64,000 nucleotides of DNA from Chitinophagales bacterium. Lineage in GTDB: Bacteria; Bacteroidota; Bacteroidia; Chitinophagales; Saprospiraceae. The notes beneath the pieces are model-generated. The model had not been told where the DNA came from, searched no databases, and worked only from the letters and a program-made list of their open reading frames with translations. The position numbers and the translations under genes are program-made. This document shows, piece by piece, positions 7,418 through 16,155 of the stretch (positions are counted from its first letter, which is position 1; the number at the start of each line of letters is the position of its first letter). The stretch covers positions 1-64,000 of the forward strand of contig JAAFJY010000037.1 of the NCBI GenBank assembly GCA_013299105.1. Reading direction: 5' to 3'.

Positions 7418-9799
7418 TTACTCGCTGCGCAGCGATTTGATGGGGTTGATCAGGGCCGCTTTCAGGCTCTGGAAAGTCACGGTCAAGAAAGCGACACTGA
7501 GGGTCAAGACCGCTACAAAAGCAAAGACCCACCAGGAAATTTCGATCCGGTACTCGTATTGGTTCAGCCACTTGTTCATCACAAACCAGGCCAGGGGCGA
7601 AGCGATGAGCAGGGCTGCAAAAACCAGGATCAAAAACTCTCGCGACATCAGCCCGATGATGCTGCCCAAGCTGGCCCCCAAGACCTTGCGTACCCCAATC
7701 TCCTTGGTGCGCTGCTCGGCGCTGAAGGCCGCTAAGCCAAACAAGCCCAGGCAAGCCACAAAAATGGCCAGAAACGAGAAGACCCGGGCCAACTTGCCAA
7801 TCAGCTGCTCGGACTTGAAGAGCTCGTTGAAGTCCTTGTCAACAAACTCATATTCAAAGGGATACGCAGCATTGTGTTTTTTGAAAACGGCACCAATGTC
7901 AGCAATGGTTTCGCTCAAAGGGCGGCTTTGGTCCACCCGGATGGAGGCTTGCCCCCTCCAACTGCCCGTTACGAAAAACAAGGGCTCAATCGGTGTATTG
8001 AGGGAGTTGAAATGAAAATCTTCCATCACCCCGATGATCCGAAAATCTTGGTCCCAAAGGTTGACGGTTTGGCCGCTCACCGGCGCTTTTAATCCCATTC
8101 TTTTTACCGCCAATTCGTTGAAAAGAATACTGAGGGTATCATTGGCGTTACCTTCCTGGAAATCGCGGCCTTCGATCAACTTGATTTTGTAGGTTTCCAA
8201 TAATTTGGCGTCTGCATTCATGTTGACGAACAGGATTTGTTCTTCAGGTTTTTTTCCCGGCCAGCTCACATTGTTGGTCGAGTTGCCAATACTGGTGATG
8301 TTCATGCCCGAAGTGCTGGCCGAGACTACGCCTTTGACGCGTTTTAGCTCGTTCCTGACTGGATCGTATCGCTCGGCAAGGTCGCCTCGGATGGGCACCC
8401 GCAACACATTTTCCCGATTGAAACCCAAGGGCATGTTCTGAAAATGTTGGATCTGTTGGTACACAATGATCGAACCTACGATCAGCAAAGCACAAAGGGA
8501 AAACTGGAAAACCACCAGGCCCTTGCGGAAATTGACGGCCATGCTGCCGCTGCGAAAAGCCCCTTTGAGCACCTTGATGACCTGAAAACCCGACATGTAA
8601 ATGGCGGGGTAAAGCCCGGAAAGCAAGCCCGTAAGCAAGGTAGAAAGCAGCAAAAGGCCCGCAATTTGGGGTTGCCAAAACTGAAACCTCAGTTCTTTCT
8701 CCGTCAATTCATTGAATGCAGGCAAAAACAAGAGCACCATTCCCAGCGCAATGAACAAGGCCAAAAAGGCCATCAGCGCCGATTCGCCCAAAAACTGGCT
8801 GATGATGCGAAAACGCGGCGCACCTACCGACTTGCGGATGCCAATTTCCCGCGAACGCCTACTTGCCCGCGCCGTGGAGAGGTTCATGAAATTGACACAA
8901 GCGATGATCAGTACAAAAAAGGCCAGGATCGAAAACCAGCGCACGTAACTGATGCGACCGCCCACGTTTTTCCCGTTTTCCCACTTGCTGTACAAGCGTT
9001 CTTTGGCCAAAGGAAAAAAGAAAACCTCAGGTTTGCTTTGGCCAGGGCCTCCGTTTTGTTGGTATTTTTGCAGCAGCTTGTTGATCTTCTTGTTCAGTGC
9101 AGCGATGTCGGTGCCTGCTTTGATTTCAGCGTACATGGGGGTGTTGTTGTTGCCCCATTCGGTTTCGGATAACCAAGCGCTGTTGAATTTCGCGTAAGTG
9201 CGGTAAGGAATCAAGACGTCGAAACGCAAGCTGGAGTTGTTAGGTATTTTGCCCAAAACCCCGCTCACCCGAAAGTTGTCGCGGTTTTCGTAGCGGATGT
9301 TTTCGCCGATGACATCGGTGGTGCCGAAAAGCTTTTGGGCTGTTTCTTCGGAAATAACGATGTTATAAGGCTCATTCAAAGCTTTTTTGGCGTCACCAGC
9401 AATCAAAGGGAAGCTGAAGACCTCAAAAAAACTCGAATCCACGGCCAGCAATCTCTGGTAAAAGCGCTTTTCGTCCACGTTCAACAATACCTCATCGCCA
9501 CCCCAGGTGCTTCGGATCACATCTACTACCCCCGGGTACTTGCTTTCCAACTCCTGGGCCAGGGGTGGTGGCATGGCATTAAAGGTAAAAGTTTCCCCTT
9601 CGTAATGCTGGCTTTGGTGGAGTTGGTACAGGTTTTCGATCTTGGTATGGAAGTGGTCAAACTGCATTTCATCCACTACCCACAACATGATCAGCACCGC
9701 AACCGCCATACCTACCGAAAGGCCGAGGATGTTCAAGAGACTGTAAGTTTTGTTGCGCACCAAATTGCGCCAGGCGACCAAGAGGTAATTTTTCAACAT
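7418..9799 (-). CDS. ABC transporter permease, MacB/FtsX family
   Basis: A 793-aa inner-membrane protein with the duplicated layout common in Bacteroidota: N-terminal membrane helix (residues ~18-42, ILGLSVGMAVAVLIMLWVV), a periplasmic MacB-type domain (~45-275), an FtsX permease block (~285-410) with the conserved RSREIGIRKSVGA, a second MacB-type domain (~430-660), and a second FtsX block (~675-790) with RTKEIGVRKVLGA. No ATP-binding subunit is adjacent, so the partner ATPase must be encoded elsewhere. By family it couples ATP hydrolysis to export or to mechanical work on periplasmic partners; substrate unknown. The DUF4097 gene follows 51 bp downstream. Confidence 0.9.
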   Translation of the reverse strand: MLKNYLLVAWRNLVRNKTYSLLNILGLSVGMAVAVLIMLWVVDEMQFDHFHTKIENLYQLHQSQHYEGETFTFNAMPPPLAQELESKYPGVVDVIRSTWGGDEVLLNVDEKRFYQRLLAVDSSFFEVFSFPLIAGDAKKALNEPYNIVISEETAQKLFGTTDVIGENIRYENRDNFRVSGVLGKIPNNSSLRFDVLIPYRTYAKFNSAWLSETEWGNNNTPMYAEIKAGTDIAALNKKINKLLQKYQQNGGPGQSKPEVFFFPLAKERLYSKWENGKNVGGRISYVRWFSILAFFVLIIACVNFMNLSTARASRRSREIGIRKSVGAPRFRIISQFLGESALMAFLALFIALGMVLLFLPAFNELTEKELRFQFWQPQIAGLLLLSTLLTGLLSGLYPAIYMSGFQVIKVLKGAFRSGSMAVNFRKGLVVFQFSLCALLIVGSIIVYQQIQHFQNMPLGFNRENVLRVPIRGDLAERYDPVRNELKRVKGVVSASTSGMNITSIGNSTNNVSWPGKKPEEQILFVNMNADAKLLETYKIKLIEGRDFQEGNANDTLSILFNELAVKRMGLKAPVSGQTVNLWDQDFRIIGVMEDFHFNSLNTPIEPLFFVTGSWRGQASIRVDQSRPLSETIADIGAVFKKHNAAYPFEYEFVDKDFNELFKSEQLIGKLARVFSFLAIFVACLGLFGLAAFSAEQRTKEIGVRKVLGASLGSIIGLMSREFLILVFAALLIASPLAWFVMNKWLNQYEYRIEISWWVFAFVAVLTLSVAFLTVTFQSLKAALINPIKSLRSE

Positions 9800-10657
9800 C
9801 TGCGGGTGATTTTTGATCGAAAAGAAGGCGTTGTAGGGAGAATGACAAGTCGTTTTTTCAAAGGTGGCTTTGGGTTCATTTAAAAGTATTGATCAATAGA
9901 CTTTATGAACACGATTTCCTGGTTTCCAGATCAGTATTCAGAACCACCTCTAAAATCGTGTGACCCTGGACTTCAGTCCGGGGACAAAGCGCTCCCCCAA
10001 ATCTCATCTAAAATCTATCCAGCAGTTGCATCAAATGTCAAATGAATGCCCACCTGGGAAATTGCTATCAAGATTCATGCCTTTTTTCTAAATTATTGAT
10101 TTACAAATTTTTACAATCAATTTTGTTGAAAAAAACGTCCAATTCCGTACATTCATCGTACACAAATGAACAGCGTTCGCGGCATTGCGACGCAAAAGAT
10201 TTCAAAAAAAAGCATAAACCATTTGACATTTCCATGACAAAGCTCTACCTTGCCCTCATCCTAATGAATTACCCATCCACTTACCCATGTACTTTTACAT
10301 TGCTGATAGATTGCCTCACTGATTGTTTTATAATCCCTACACCCATCTTTTCAAATCATTAGTATTTGAGCTAAAATAAGGTGGACATATTTGCTTTTGA
10401 GGTTTTGCAAAAAAAGAACACAACTTCCTTTCATCCAGTTGCTTTTCTTTTTTCGCTAAACCCAAATCCGTCCACCTCATTTTTTTACGCTCCCTTGCCT
10501 GTTGTTGTTCTGTTTTGAAAATCACTTTCGAGACCAAGTCAAAACATTTCAGCAGCATGATTTATTTATTCTGCACAAAAAACTGGACATGATGAACACC
10601 ATGTGCATTGCATCATTCGTTTTGTCCATGCTAGAATGCCAAAACACAACTTTACCA
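9800..10657. other. Intergenic region with hairpin element
   Basis: No gene is supported; the 106-aa frame at 10042-10362 has no recognisable features and sits in AT-rich DNA. The stretch contains a small palindrome (CCTGGACT/AGTCCGGG, ~9964-9983) and a full copy of the ~135-bp hairpin element (10360-10495). The 5' region of the gene at 10658 follows. Confidence 0.6.
10360..10495 (+). repeat. ~135-bp hairpin element, copy 1
   Basis: It starts TAGTATTTGAGC and ends TTTACGCTCCCT. The outer arm AAAATAAGGTGGAC is complementary to GTCCACCTCATTTT (one mismatch); inner arms GAGGTTTTGC/GCTAAACCC and AAAAAAAGAA/TTTTCTTTTTT continue the stem; ACAACT...CAGTTG forms the apex. Other full copies are at 21170-21303, 23640-23774 and 50084-50218, all in the same orientation. 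Minus-strand frames through it give a recurring but meaningless RERKK...WTDLGL peptide. Confidence 0.9.
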
Positions 10658-11113
10658 ATGAACCGCACATTATCTGCGCTAGCTGTACTACTTCTGATTT
10701 TTTGCTTGCCGCGTGAAGGAAAAGCACAAAGCTTGGGCTGGGATGCCTTTGCCCAGGTCAAATTCGTCAAGAAATTCTACAAAGATGAAGGCTTGTACAT
10801 CATGACTCCGGTTTTTGACCAAAAAATCAAAAGCCTGGAAACCGTGGAGTTCACCCTTCGTGGTTACTACATCCCGACCGATATGGAGGGTAAATTCATC
10901 ATCATTTCGAAGGTACCAATGGCCAACTGTTTCTTTTGTGGTGGTGCCGGGGCAGAGTCGATTGTAATGGTATACACCAAAAGCAAGCCCCCAAGGCTCA
11001 AAACAGACCAAGTGTTGACCATCAAGGGCAAACTGCGTCTGAACGATGACAACCTGGATGAGTTAAATTTTATCCTGGACGAGGCTACTATTGTCCAGGG
11101 TTTGAAAGATTAA
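10658..11113 (+). CDS. Exported CFFCGGAG-motif protein, paralogue A
   Basis: Taken from the ATG at 10658, which gives a normal signal peptide (MNRTLSALAVLLLIFCLPRE, cleavage near GKAQS) and a 151-aa protein; the upstream frame lacks one. The mature part has WDAFAQVKFVKKFYKD, a GYYIPTD strand, CFFCGGAG at ~residues 91-98, and LTIKGKLRLNDD near the end. The two cysteines and the OB-like strand order recall the DUF3299-type group, but this is a weak resemblance; metal or cofactor binding by the CxxC is inferred. The next gene, 6 bp downstream, is a paralogue, so the pair is an operon made by tandem duplication. Confidence 0.8.
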   Translation: MNRTLSALAVLLLIFCLPREGKAQSLGWDAFAQVKFVKKFYKDEGLYIMTPVFDQKIKSLETVEFTLRGYYIPTDMEGKFIIISKVPMANCFFCGGAGAESIVMVYTKSKPPRLKTDQVLTIKGKLRLNDDNLDELNFILDEATIVQGLKD

Positions 11114-11119
11114 GATCGG

Positions 11120-11554
11120 ATGATTCGACCCCTTTTGTGTGTAGTTTTGATGCTGTGGAGCATGGCCCTTGCGGCCCAAAGTGGTGCCTGGGATGCTTTT
11201 GCCCGCACCAAATTCAGCAAAAAAACCTTCCCCGAATTCGGAATTGAGGTATTGATGCCGCAGTTCGACTGGCAAATGAAACTCTCCGCAGGCAAGGAAG
11301 TCGTGCTGATTGGTTATTACATTCCCACCGACGTGCAAACCGGGAAAACGATCATGCTCTCGCGTTTGCCCAATTCATCCTGCTTCTTTTGTGGAGGTGC
11401 AGGCCCCGAAACGGTAGCCCGCATCAATTTCAAAGGCAAAATCCGGCCCCTGAAGATGGATGATGTCCTCAAAATCAAGGGCGTTTTGCGCCTCAACGAC
11501 AAGGACCCAAATGAGATGTTTTTTATTTTGGATGAGGCGGAGGAAATACGATGA
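11120..11554 (+). CDS. Exported CFFCGGAG-motif protein, paralogue B
   Basis: A 144-aa protein with signal peptide MIRPLLCVVLMLWSMALAAQ. It shares with its upstream neighbour the blocks WDAFA..KF.KK, GYYIPTD, CFFCGGAG and IKG.LRLNDKD followed by FILDEAEE, but differs in the PQFDWQMKLSAG region. Start 11120 lies 6 bp after the stop of paralogue A. Function unknown; probably periplasmic. Immediately after its stop comes a GGTTAAT heptamer array and then a terminator-like hairpin. Confidence 0.8.
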   Translation: MIRPLLCVVLMLWSMALAAQSGAWDAFARTKFSKKTFPEFGIEVLMPQFDWQMKLSAGKEVVLIGYYIPTDVQTGKTIMLSRLPNSSCFFCGGAGPETVARINFKGKIRPLKMDDVLKIKGVLRLNDKDPNEMFFILDEAEEIR

Positions 11555-11556
11555 GT

Positions 11557-11646
11557 GGTTAATGGTTAATGGTTAATGGTTAATGGTTAATGGTTAATGG
11601 TTAATGGTTAATGGTTAATGGTTAATGGTTAATGGTTAATGGTTAA
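11557..11646 (+). repeat. GGTTAAT heptamer array, ~13 copies
   Basis: Perfect head-to-tail 7-mers start two bases after the TGA stop of the preceding gene and decay into TATTAGTGGTTAATGG. Because TAA recurs in every frame-shifted register, it also acts as a multi-frame stop. A related, less regular GGTTAATTGTTAATGG run follows the stop of the M16 gene at 24016. Confidence 0.97.
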
Positions 11647-11687
11647 TTATTAGTGGTTAATGGTTAAATATTGGCATCTTGCGGAAG

Positions 11688-11731
11688 GGGCTCAATTCGA
11701 TTCATTGTCGAATTGAGCCCTTTTCGATTTT
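11688..11731 (+). terminator. Intrinsic terminator after the CFFCGGAG pair
   Basis: GGGCTCAATTCGA (11688-11700) pairs with TCGAATTGAGCCC (11708-11720), with a short loop, and TTTTCGATTTT follows. It lies ~130 bp after the paralogue B stop, beyond the heptamer array. Confidence 0.8.
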
Positions 11732-11886
11732 ACTAAAAACTGAAAACTTCGGAAAAGTTTCAGCAGCGGCACTTTTTGTGATGATAATGGTTGCTAGCGT
11801 GACGTTGGCTGACCAACGTTAGGGACTTACAGCCCCACCAAACATGGTGTTGACCTTTATGCTACCAACGTTAGGGGCCTACAGCC

Positions 11887-13464
11887 CTACCGTTCCCGCA
11901 CAAAATGTACGCAAACAATGTTGTATGTGAAAAAAATCATTTTGCAGCATGGAAAAGCGATTCAACCCATTAAATGCCTCATCGTTTAAGCCCGTAACTC
12001 GTGAATTCGTGAGGCGCAAGCGCCATCCCTTCAACGATAAGCGCATTCATGCCGTGTGGTCCAATCTGGTGGAGCGCATAGAGGGAAAAGTGAGTGGTGT
12101 GATCCGGCAGTTGGCCTCGGACAGAGCAGAAAGTGAACAATTTTATCGATTTTTGAGCAACGAAAAGATAGATATGGGAGAGTTAATCCAAATGAGTTGT
12201 AAAATCAATGCTCAAATAAGCGATAGGCATCTACTGGTTGTATCAGATAGCAGCTCAATTAACTTGAAAAACCATGTGGGCCGTATTCAGAACCTGGACA
12301 AGATTGGGGTTCTGGAAGACAATAAGACGCCTGGCTTCATGTGTCACGCTAGTGTGTGCATTGATGCGAAGAGCGAGAATGTATTGGGCTTGTGTGATAC
12401 GTTGCTTTGGAACAGGCCCAAAAGTGAAGGGCCTAAAGCGATCTGTTATAAGCTCAAAGCAGAAGATAAAGAGTCCTACAAGTGGACCTTGGGGATAGAC
12501 AATTCCACAAAAGTACTGGCGGCGGCTCGGATGAGGACATTTGTATTGGACAGTGATGCGGACAACTATGACTTATTCAGCACTATCGGCAACACAGTTG
12601 ATAACAATTTTGTGATCCGAGCCAAGCATGACAGGACGGTATCGTATGAAGGGGAAAAGCAGACCATCAGCCAGAGTTTAGAGAAAAGTCCAGTTCTGGG
12701 CACGTATACACTCAAAGTGCCCCCATTGGATCACTATTCTTTTACCAACAGCAAACGCATCAAGCGCAAAGCACGTGAAGCGACTATCGAGTTAAGGGCT
12801 ATTCCGATACAGATGCTTCCTCCCAAAACGACGGATCATCCTGGAGGTGAACCCTTTGAGATGTATGTAGTAGAAGCTCGGGAGCTGAATTATACTGGAC
12901 CGGAGGATGAAGGCCCGATCTTATGGCGATTGCTCACCTCACATCCCGTATTAAGCTTTGAGCAGGCCCAGGAAATCGTTCAGTACTATTGCCTGCGGTG
13001 GGTGATTGAACAACTGTTCCGAACGATCAAAAAAGAAGGGTTCAATATAGAAGGTACCGAGCTAGAAACGATTGAAGCCATTCAACGCCAAACAATACTT
13101 GTTTTGCGCTCTGCTGCAAGGGTTCTTCAACTGGTTTATGCCCGGGACAAGATCGATGCTCAGCCGATTGAAGAGGTTTTTGATGAAGAAGAACAGGAGA
13201 CTCTTGAGTTACTCAATCGCAAATACGAAGGAAAAACCGAAAAGCTGAAAAATCATTGCCCTAGACAAAAACTTAGTTGGGCATCTTGGATCATTGCTCG
13301 AATGGGTGGATGGAAAGGGTCTTTTTCGGAGCGGCCCCCGGGGCCGATTACCATGAAAAGAGGATTGGAGAAGTTTGACAACATTGTCGAGGCCTTGAGG
13401 ATGATCCGAGGGGTGGACGAATAAATGGTGATTATTGTTTATTCAACTTGTGCGGGAACGGTAG
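11887..13464 (+). mobile_element. Intact IS4-family insertion sequence, 1578 bp
   Basis: Perfect 17-bp terminal inverted repeats, CTACCGTTCCCGCACAA at 11887-11903 and its complement at 13448-13464, enclose one transposase gene. A 10-bp direct repeat, GCCTACAGCC, flanks it (11877-11886 and 13465-13474), the expected target duplication for IS4-family elements. Both ends and the transposase look intact, so transposition was probably recent. It landed in an intergenic repeat containing CCAACGTTAGGGGCCTACAG, of which another copy lies at ~11813-11840 and an inverted relative at ~13916-13938. Confidence 0.96.
11949..13424 (+). CDS. IS4-family (Tn5-like) transposase
   Basis: A 491-aa DDE transposase. 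The N-terminal ~95 residues resemble the Tn5-type DNA-binding domain (RQLASDRAESEQFYRFL). Catalytic residues are visible: Asp100 in VVSDSSSI, Asp201 in VLDSDADNYDLF, and Glu354 in the IS4 signature Y347-x2-R350-x3-E354-x6-K361. The C-terminus (LSWASWIIARMGGWKGSFSE, then PPGPITMKRGLEKFDNIV) matches the Tn5-like dimerisation region. Start 11949 lies 46 bp inside the left inverted repeat. The protein cuts and joins the IS ends; no disruption is seen. Confidence 0.95.
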   Translation: MEKRFNPLNASSFKPVTREFVRRKRHPFNDKRIHAVWSNLVERIEGKVSGVIRQLASDRAESEQFYRFLSNEKIDMGELIQMSCKINAQISDRHLLVVSDSSSINLKNHVGRIQNLDKIGVLEDNKTPGFMCHASVCIDAKSENVLGLCDTLLWNRPKSEGPKAICYKLKAEDKESYKWTLGIDNSTKVLAAARMRTFVLDSDADNYDLFSTIGNTVDNNFVIRAKHDRTVSYEGEKQTISQSLEKSPVLGTYTLKVPPLDHYSFTNSKRIKRKAREATIELRAIPIQMLPPKTTDHPGGEPFEMYVVEARELNYTGPEDEGPILWRLLTSHPVLSFEQAQEIVQYYCLRWVIEQLFRTIKKEGFNIEGTELETIEAIQRQTILVLRSAARVLQLVYARDKIDAQPIEEVFDEEEQETLELLNRKYEGKTEKLKNHCPRQKLSWASWIIARMGGWKGSFSERPPGPITMKRGLEKFDNIVEALRMIRGVDE

Positions 13465-13521
13465 GCCTACAGCCCCGCTAGTATGATGTCGATTGACTCG
13501 TAGTTGGCTTATTTTGAAAAG

Positions 13522-13554
13522 TTCTCCGAAGTTTTCAGTAAAAACTTCGGAGAA
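13522..13554. repeat. GAAAACTTCGGAGAA hairpin repeat
   Basis: A 14-bp perfect stem with a short loop. Related hairpins built on ACTGAAAACTTCGG occur at 11739-11763, on the other side of the IS, and at 32213-32238 after purB. All are intergenic; a terminator or processing role is possible. Confidence 0.7.
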
Positions 13555-13661
13555 TTTTTCAGGAGAGGCCTACTTTCATGCCTTAGTAACAAACCACGAA
13601 TAAACCTTACCAAATCGCAACTGCGTTGCCTCGCTGTGCGAGGCTGTTTTTAGCACGCGGA

Positions 13662-14095
13662 TAAAATTGGGTTTGGGTGTGTTTGTTTGGGTGTGAGTGT
13701 GCATAAACCCCATTTCCAATTCTGAGTCGATAGATTCGGCTCGAAGCCCCCACACTCAAACTCACACGTACACACTCCACACCCTTTCTTACGGATTTCC
13801 AACACGACGTTGACCGTTACGTTGACATGCGTGTATCTTAAAAACTGGAAAGGTTTATTTTTGACCCGTTACTTACGTTACATGGAACGGACAAAATCAC
13901 CATGCTGCGGGGACTGTAGGCTCCTAATGTTGGTCAGTCAAAATCATACTGGAAATCAGTGAAGATCCGCAAGAATGGGTGTGGAGTGTGTAGGTGTGAG
14001 TTTAGGGTGGCTTCGAGCAGAATCTTTCGCCTCTGCTGTTTGGAAACGGTGTCCCATCACACGCACACCCAAACCCAATTTCATCCGTGTTCCTA
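13662..14095. repeat. Inverted pair of a ~135-bp G/T-rich repeat
   Basis: The left copy (13662-13800) reads AAATTGGGTTTGGGTGTG, then CTCGAAGCCCCCACACTC, AAACTCACAC and ACACACTCCACACCC. The complement of 13950-14095 carries the same blocks in the same order with moderate divergence. The copies are ~150 bp apart and could form a large cruciform or stem. No coding content is seen. Confidence 0.7.
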
Positions 14096-14154
14096 TCCCG
14101 CGAAGCGGGGCGAACGCAGTTGCCATTAGGCACATCTCATTCGTGGCTGATCCC

Positions 14155-15270
14155 TTACTTCCTAATCGCCTTCAGATTTTCAAAAGGTACAAAAAGCTTG
14201 ATTTCGCCCATTGCATAAGCTCCGATTTCGTAGGGCACATAATTGAAGCTGATGCCACTCGGGGTGAGGAAAAAATTGCCATTGGGCTCCACGCGATCCA
14301 CAAAAAGTACACTGTCGAGCTTGTCGGTATTGAATTGCTTTTTGGCCATCTTGGTCAGCTCATCCCCCAGCGTTTTCTTGTAGCCGGGCTTGAACAGGTC
14401 GTCCAGCGTGATGCGTTTTTGTTTTTTCAGGTCATAACTGGCACAGCTCGAACCGTAGTTGCCGTGAGCGCCGCCCGTATAGGCGTAAGTGGTGTAGGCT
14501 AAACTCAATAGATCGGGCGAATTGTAAAGTACCTCCATGCTCGATTCCGTTTCGTACATCATCATCATGTTGCCGAACTCCGCATCTACGCCATTTTCAG
14601 CAAAATCCCTTTTGAACATGCTGAAAAAAGTATCCCGTTCGCTTTGGAAAGCATTCTCCCATTTGCTTGCTGGGTTTTTAATCGAATCTCCCTGGTAGCC
14701 TTTGAGAATCAGGTCATTGAGAAACGGAAAGTTTTTGGCTTTGAGGTATTCAAAGCGAACTTTGGCGCGTGGTCCGCTGACGAGGTCTGGGTTACCTAAA
14801 ACCGAGTCTTGCAAAACATGTCCGCTGAACGCCACTCCTTGGTCTGTTTTAGAGCGCTCAAAACGGAATGGCGTTTTTTGCTTGGTAGCGGGGTCGTAAT
14901 ACTCTCCTTCAAAGCCTTGGTTGACAAACTTTCCGGCCAGGTTGGGCGTTTCTTCCTGGTCATAGATGGCTAGACTCAGCACAACTGTGCCCGTGGTATC
15001 GGCACCCCCAAAAATGCCGATGGGCAGCTTGGTTTCATCGTACACCATGCTGCCGTGGTAAAAAGCGAGGTTGTCATAACCCCGGTCTTGCATCAGGTGC
15101 AGGGTGGCTTTTTTGCCCGCCAGTTCGCCTTTGAGTTGTACATAAGCGTATTGGTCATTGCTCAGGGCTGTTTGACCGAGGTCTTTTTCTTCGGCTTTTT
15201 TTTCTGGCTTACAAGCTCCCAGGATCAACAAAAAAAAGAGACAAGAGAACAGGTTTATCGTCTGTTTCAT
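14155..15270 (-). CDS. RsiV-like (DUF3298/DUF4163) lipoprotein
   Basis: A 371-aa exported protein with a lipobox ending at Cys20 (LLILGAC). The C-terminal half carries the hallmark YAYTGGAHGNYGSSCASYDL (~residues 265-285) of the RsiV/DUF3298 family, followed by LDDLFKPGYKKTL and SGISFNYVPYEIGAYAMGEI, the usual end of the fold. The N-terminal half is beta-rich and unassigned. In Bacillus, RsiV binds lysozyme and restrains a sigma factor, but this protein has no visible cytoplasmic anti-sigma segment and no sigma gene beside it, so only the fold can be claimed. A near-consensus -7 box (TACTTTCG) lies at 15334-15341 on the minus strand. Confidence 0.8.
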   Translation of the reverse strand: MKQTINLFSCLFFLLILGACKPEKKAEEKDLGQTALSNDQYAYVQLKGELAGKKATLHLMQDRGYDNLAFYHGSMVYDETKLPIGIFGGADTTGTVVLSLAIYDQEETPNLAGKFVNQGFEGEYYDPATKQKTPFRFERSKTDQGVAFSGHVLQDSVLGNPDLVSGPRAKVRFEYLKAKNFPFLNDLILKGYQGDSIKNPASKWENAFQSERDTFFSMFKRDFAENGVDAEFGNMMMMYETESSMEVLYNSPDLLSLAYTTYAYTGGAHGNYGSSCASYDLKKQKRITLDDLFKPGYKKTLGDELTKMAKKQFNTDKLDSVLFVDRVEPNGNFFLTPSGISFNYVPYEIGAYAMGEIKLFVPFENLKAIRK

Positions 15271-15440
15271 GGTGTTTTGGTTTAGGTTTGGGCTGTGTGA
15301 TGAATTGCGTAAGCCCAGAGGTTATCAATGCCGCGAAAGTAAGGAAAATGTTGGGGTTGAGCCTGACTTGAAGCTTAATTATTGAGGGAAGGGATTTTTA
15401 CATTTTCCACATTAAATCCGCAGCGAAACGAATTTTACCT

Positions 15441-15448
15441 TATATTTG
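15441..15448 (+). promoter_or_regulatory. Bacteroidota -7 box (TATATTTG) for the Uma2-like gene
   Basis: A perfect TAnnTTTG match 24 bp before the ATG at 15473. It lies downstream of the alternative start at 15446 or overlaps it, which supports 15473 as the real start. Confidence 0.6.
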
Positions 15449-15472
15449 TTCAGTATCAAAAACAAGAGAATT

Positions 15473-15946
15473 ATGGATGCAACTTTGGTTCAATCCGGAT
15501 ACGAAATTGAAAGAGGTAAACCTATGCCGAGCCGAAATCATGCCTATATTCAGTCAAAGATCATCAAATTATTGGATCGAAAATATGCAGGAAGCTTTGA
15601 AGGCATTTCTGAACTGAGTCTCATCATCGAAGGGACTGAAAGGGTGCCCGATGTATTGATTTACCAAGATTTTGAATTTAGGCCTGGCAATGATGAGGTC
15701 AAAGTCAAAGAAATGCCTTTGGCAGTGGTTGAAATTCTATCCCCCACCCAGCAATTGGCCGATTTGATTGCCAAATCTTACCTTTACTTTGAAGCTGGGG
15801 TAAAATCCTACTGGTTGGTATTGCCCGACCTCATGACCATTTATGTGTTTAGCGCACCCAATGAGTATGAAGCTTATGTAAAAAAAGGGATGCTGATTGA
15901 TACGAAACTTAACATTGAGTTGGACTTGGAATCGGTTTTTAAATAA
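15473..15946 (+). CDS. Uma2-family (DUF820) PD-(D/E)XK nuclease-like protein
   Basis: 157 aa from ATG 15473; the upstream start at 15446 is disfavoured because a -7 box overlaps it. The family core is visible: RVPDVLIYQD (~residues 60-69), AVVEILSPTQQ (~85-95, the E of the motif), LIAKSYLYFEAGVKSYWLV (~100-118). By homology it is a putative restriction-type nuclease fold; Uma2 proteins are numerous in Bacteroidota and cyanobacteria and their biological role is unproven. It stands alone, with divergent RsiV-like and downstream FKBP genes. Confidence 0.85.
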   Translation: MDATLVQSGYEIERGKPMPSRNHAYIQSKIIKLLDRKYAGSFEGISELSLIIEGTERVPDVLIYQDFEFRPGNDEVKVKEMPLAVVEILSPTQQLADLIAKSYLYFEAGVKSYWLVLPDLMTIYVFSAPNEYEAYVKKGMLIDTKLNIELDLESVFK

Positions 15947-16155
15947 GGGCCTCCTTTACCTATTCAAATCCCCACTTCACCGATGCATATCGCATGACTT
16001 TTTGCAAAAACTCAAACTTTAGACCTATTTTCGCGCCCAAGTGACAGAAAAGTACTTTTTGGAGCAAACCTAGGGTACGTTTCACCAGTCTTATACGTTG
16101 AAAACTTGTTCCTGGGATCATTCCAGGTCTATACTTCTAAATAATCACCAACTGC

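Larger units (their letters stand above)
13475..14154. other. Intergenic region with hairpin and long inverted repeat
   Basis: No gene is supported; the 175-aa frame starting at 13975 runs through repeats and into the antisense of the next gene. It holds a strong hairpin at 13522-13554 (TTCTCCGAAGTTTT/AAAACTTCGGAGAA) and two diverged copies of a G/T-rich repeat in opposite orientation (13662-13800 and 13950-14095). Confidence 0.65.

Noticed and set aside
6338-9799. Complete ABC export system
   Set aside because: A MacB/FtsX permease and a DUF4097 protein are present, but no ATPase or membrane-fusion protein lies beside them, so a full tripartite pump cannot be claimed.
10042-10362. 106-aa plus-strand frame
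   Set aside because: AT-rich, no signal peptide, no motif, ends at the hairpin element; looks like chance.
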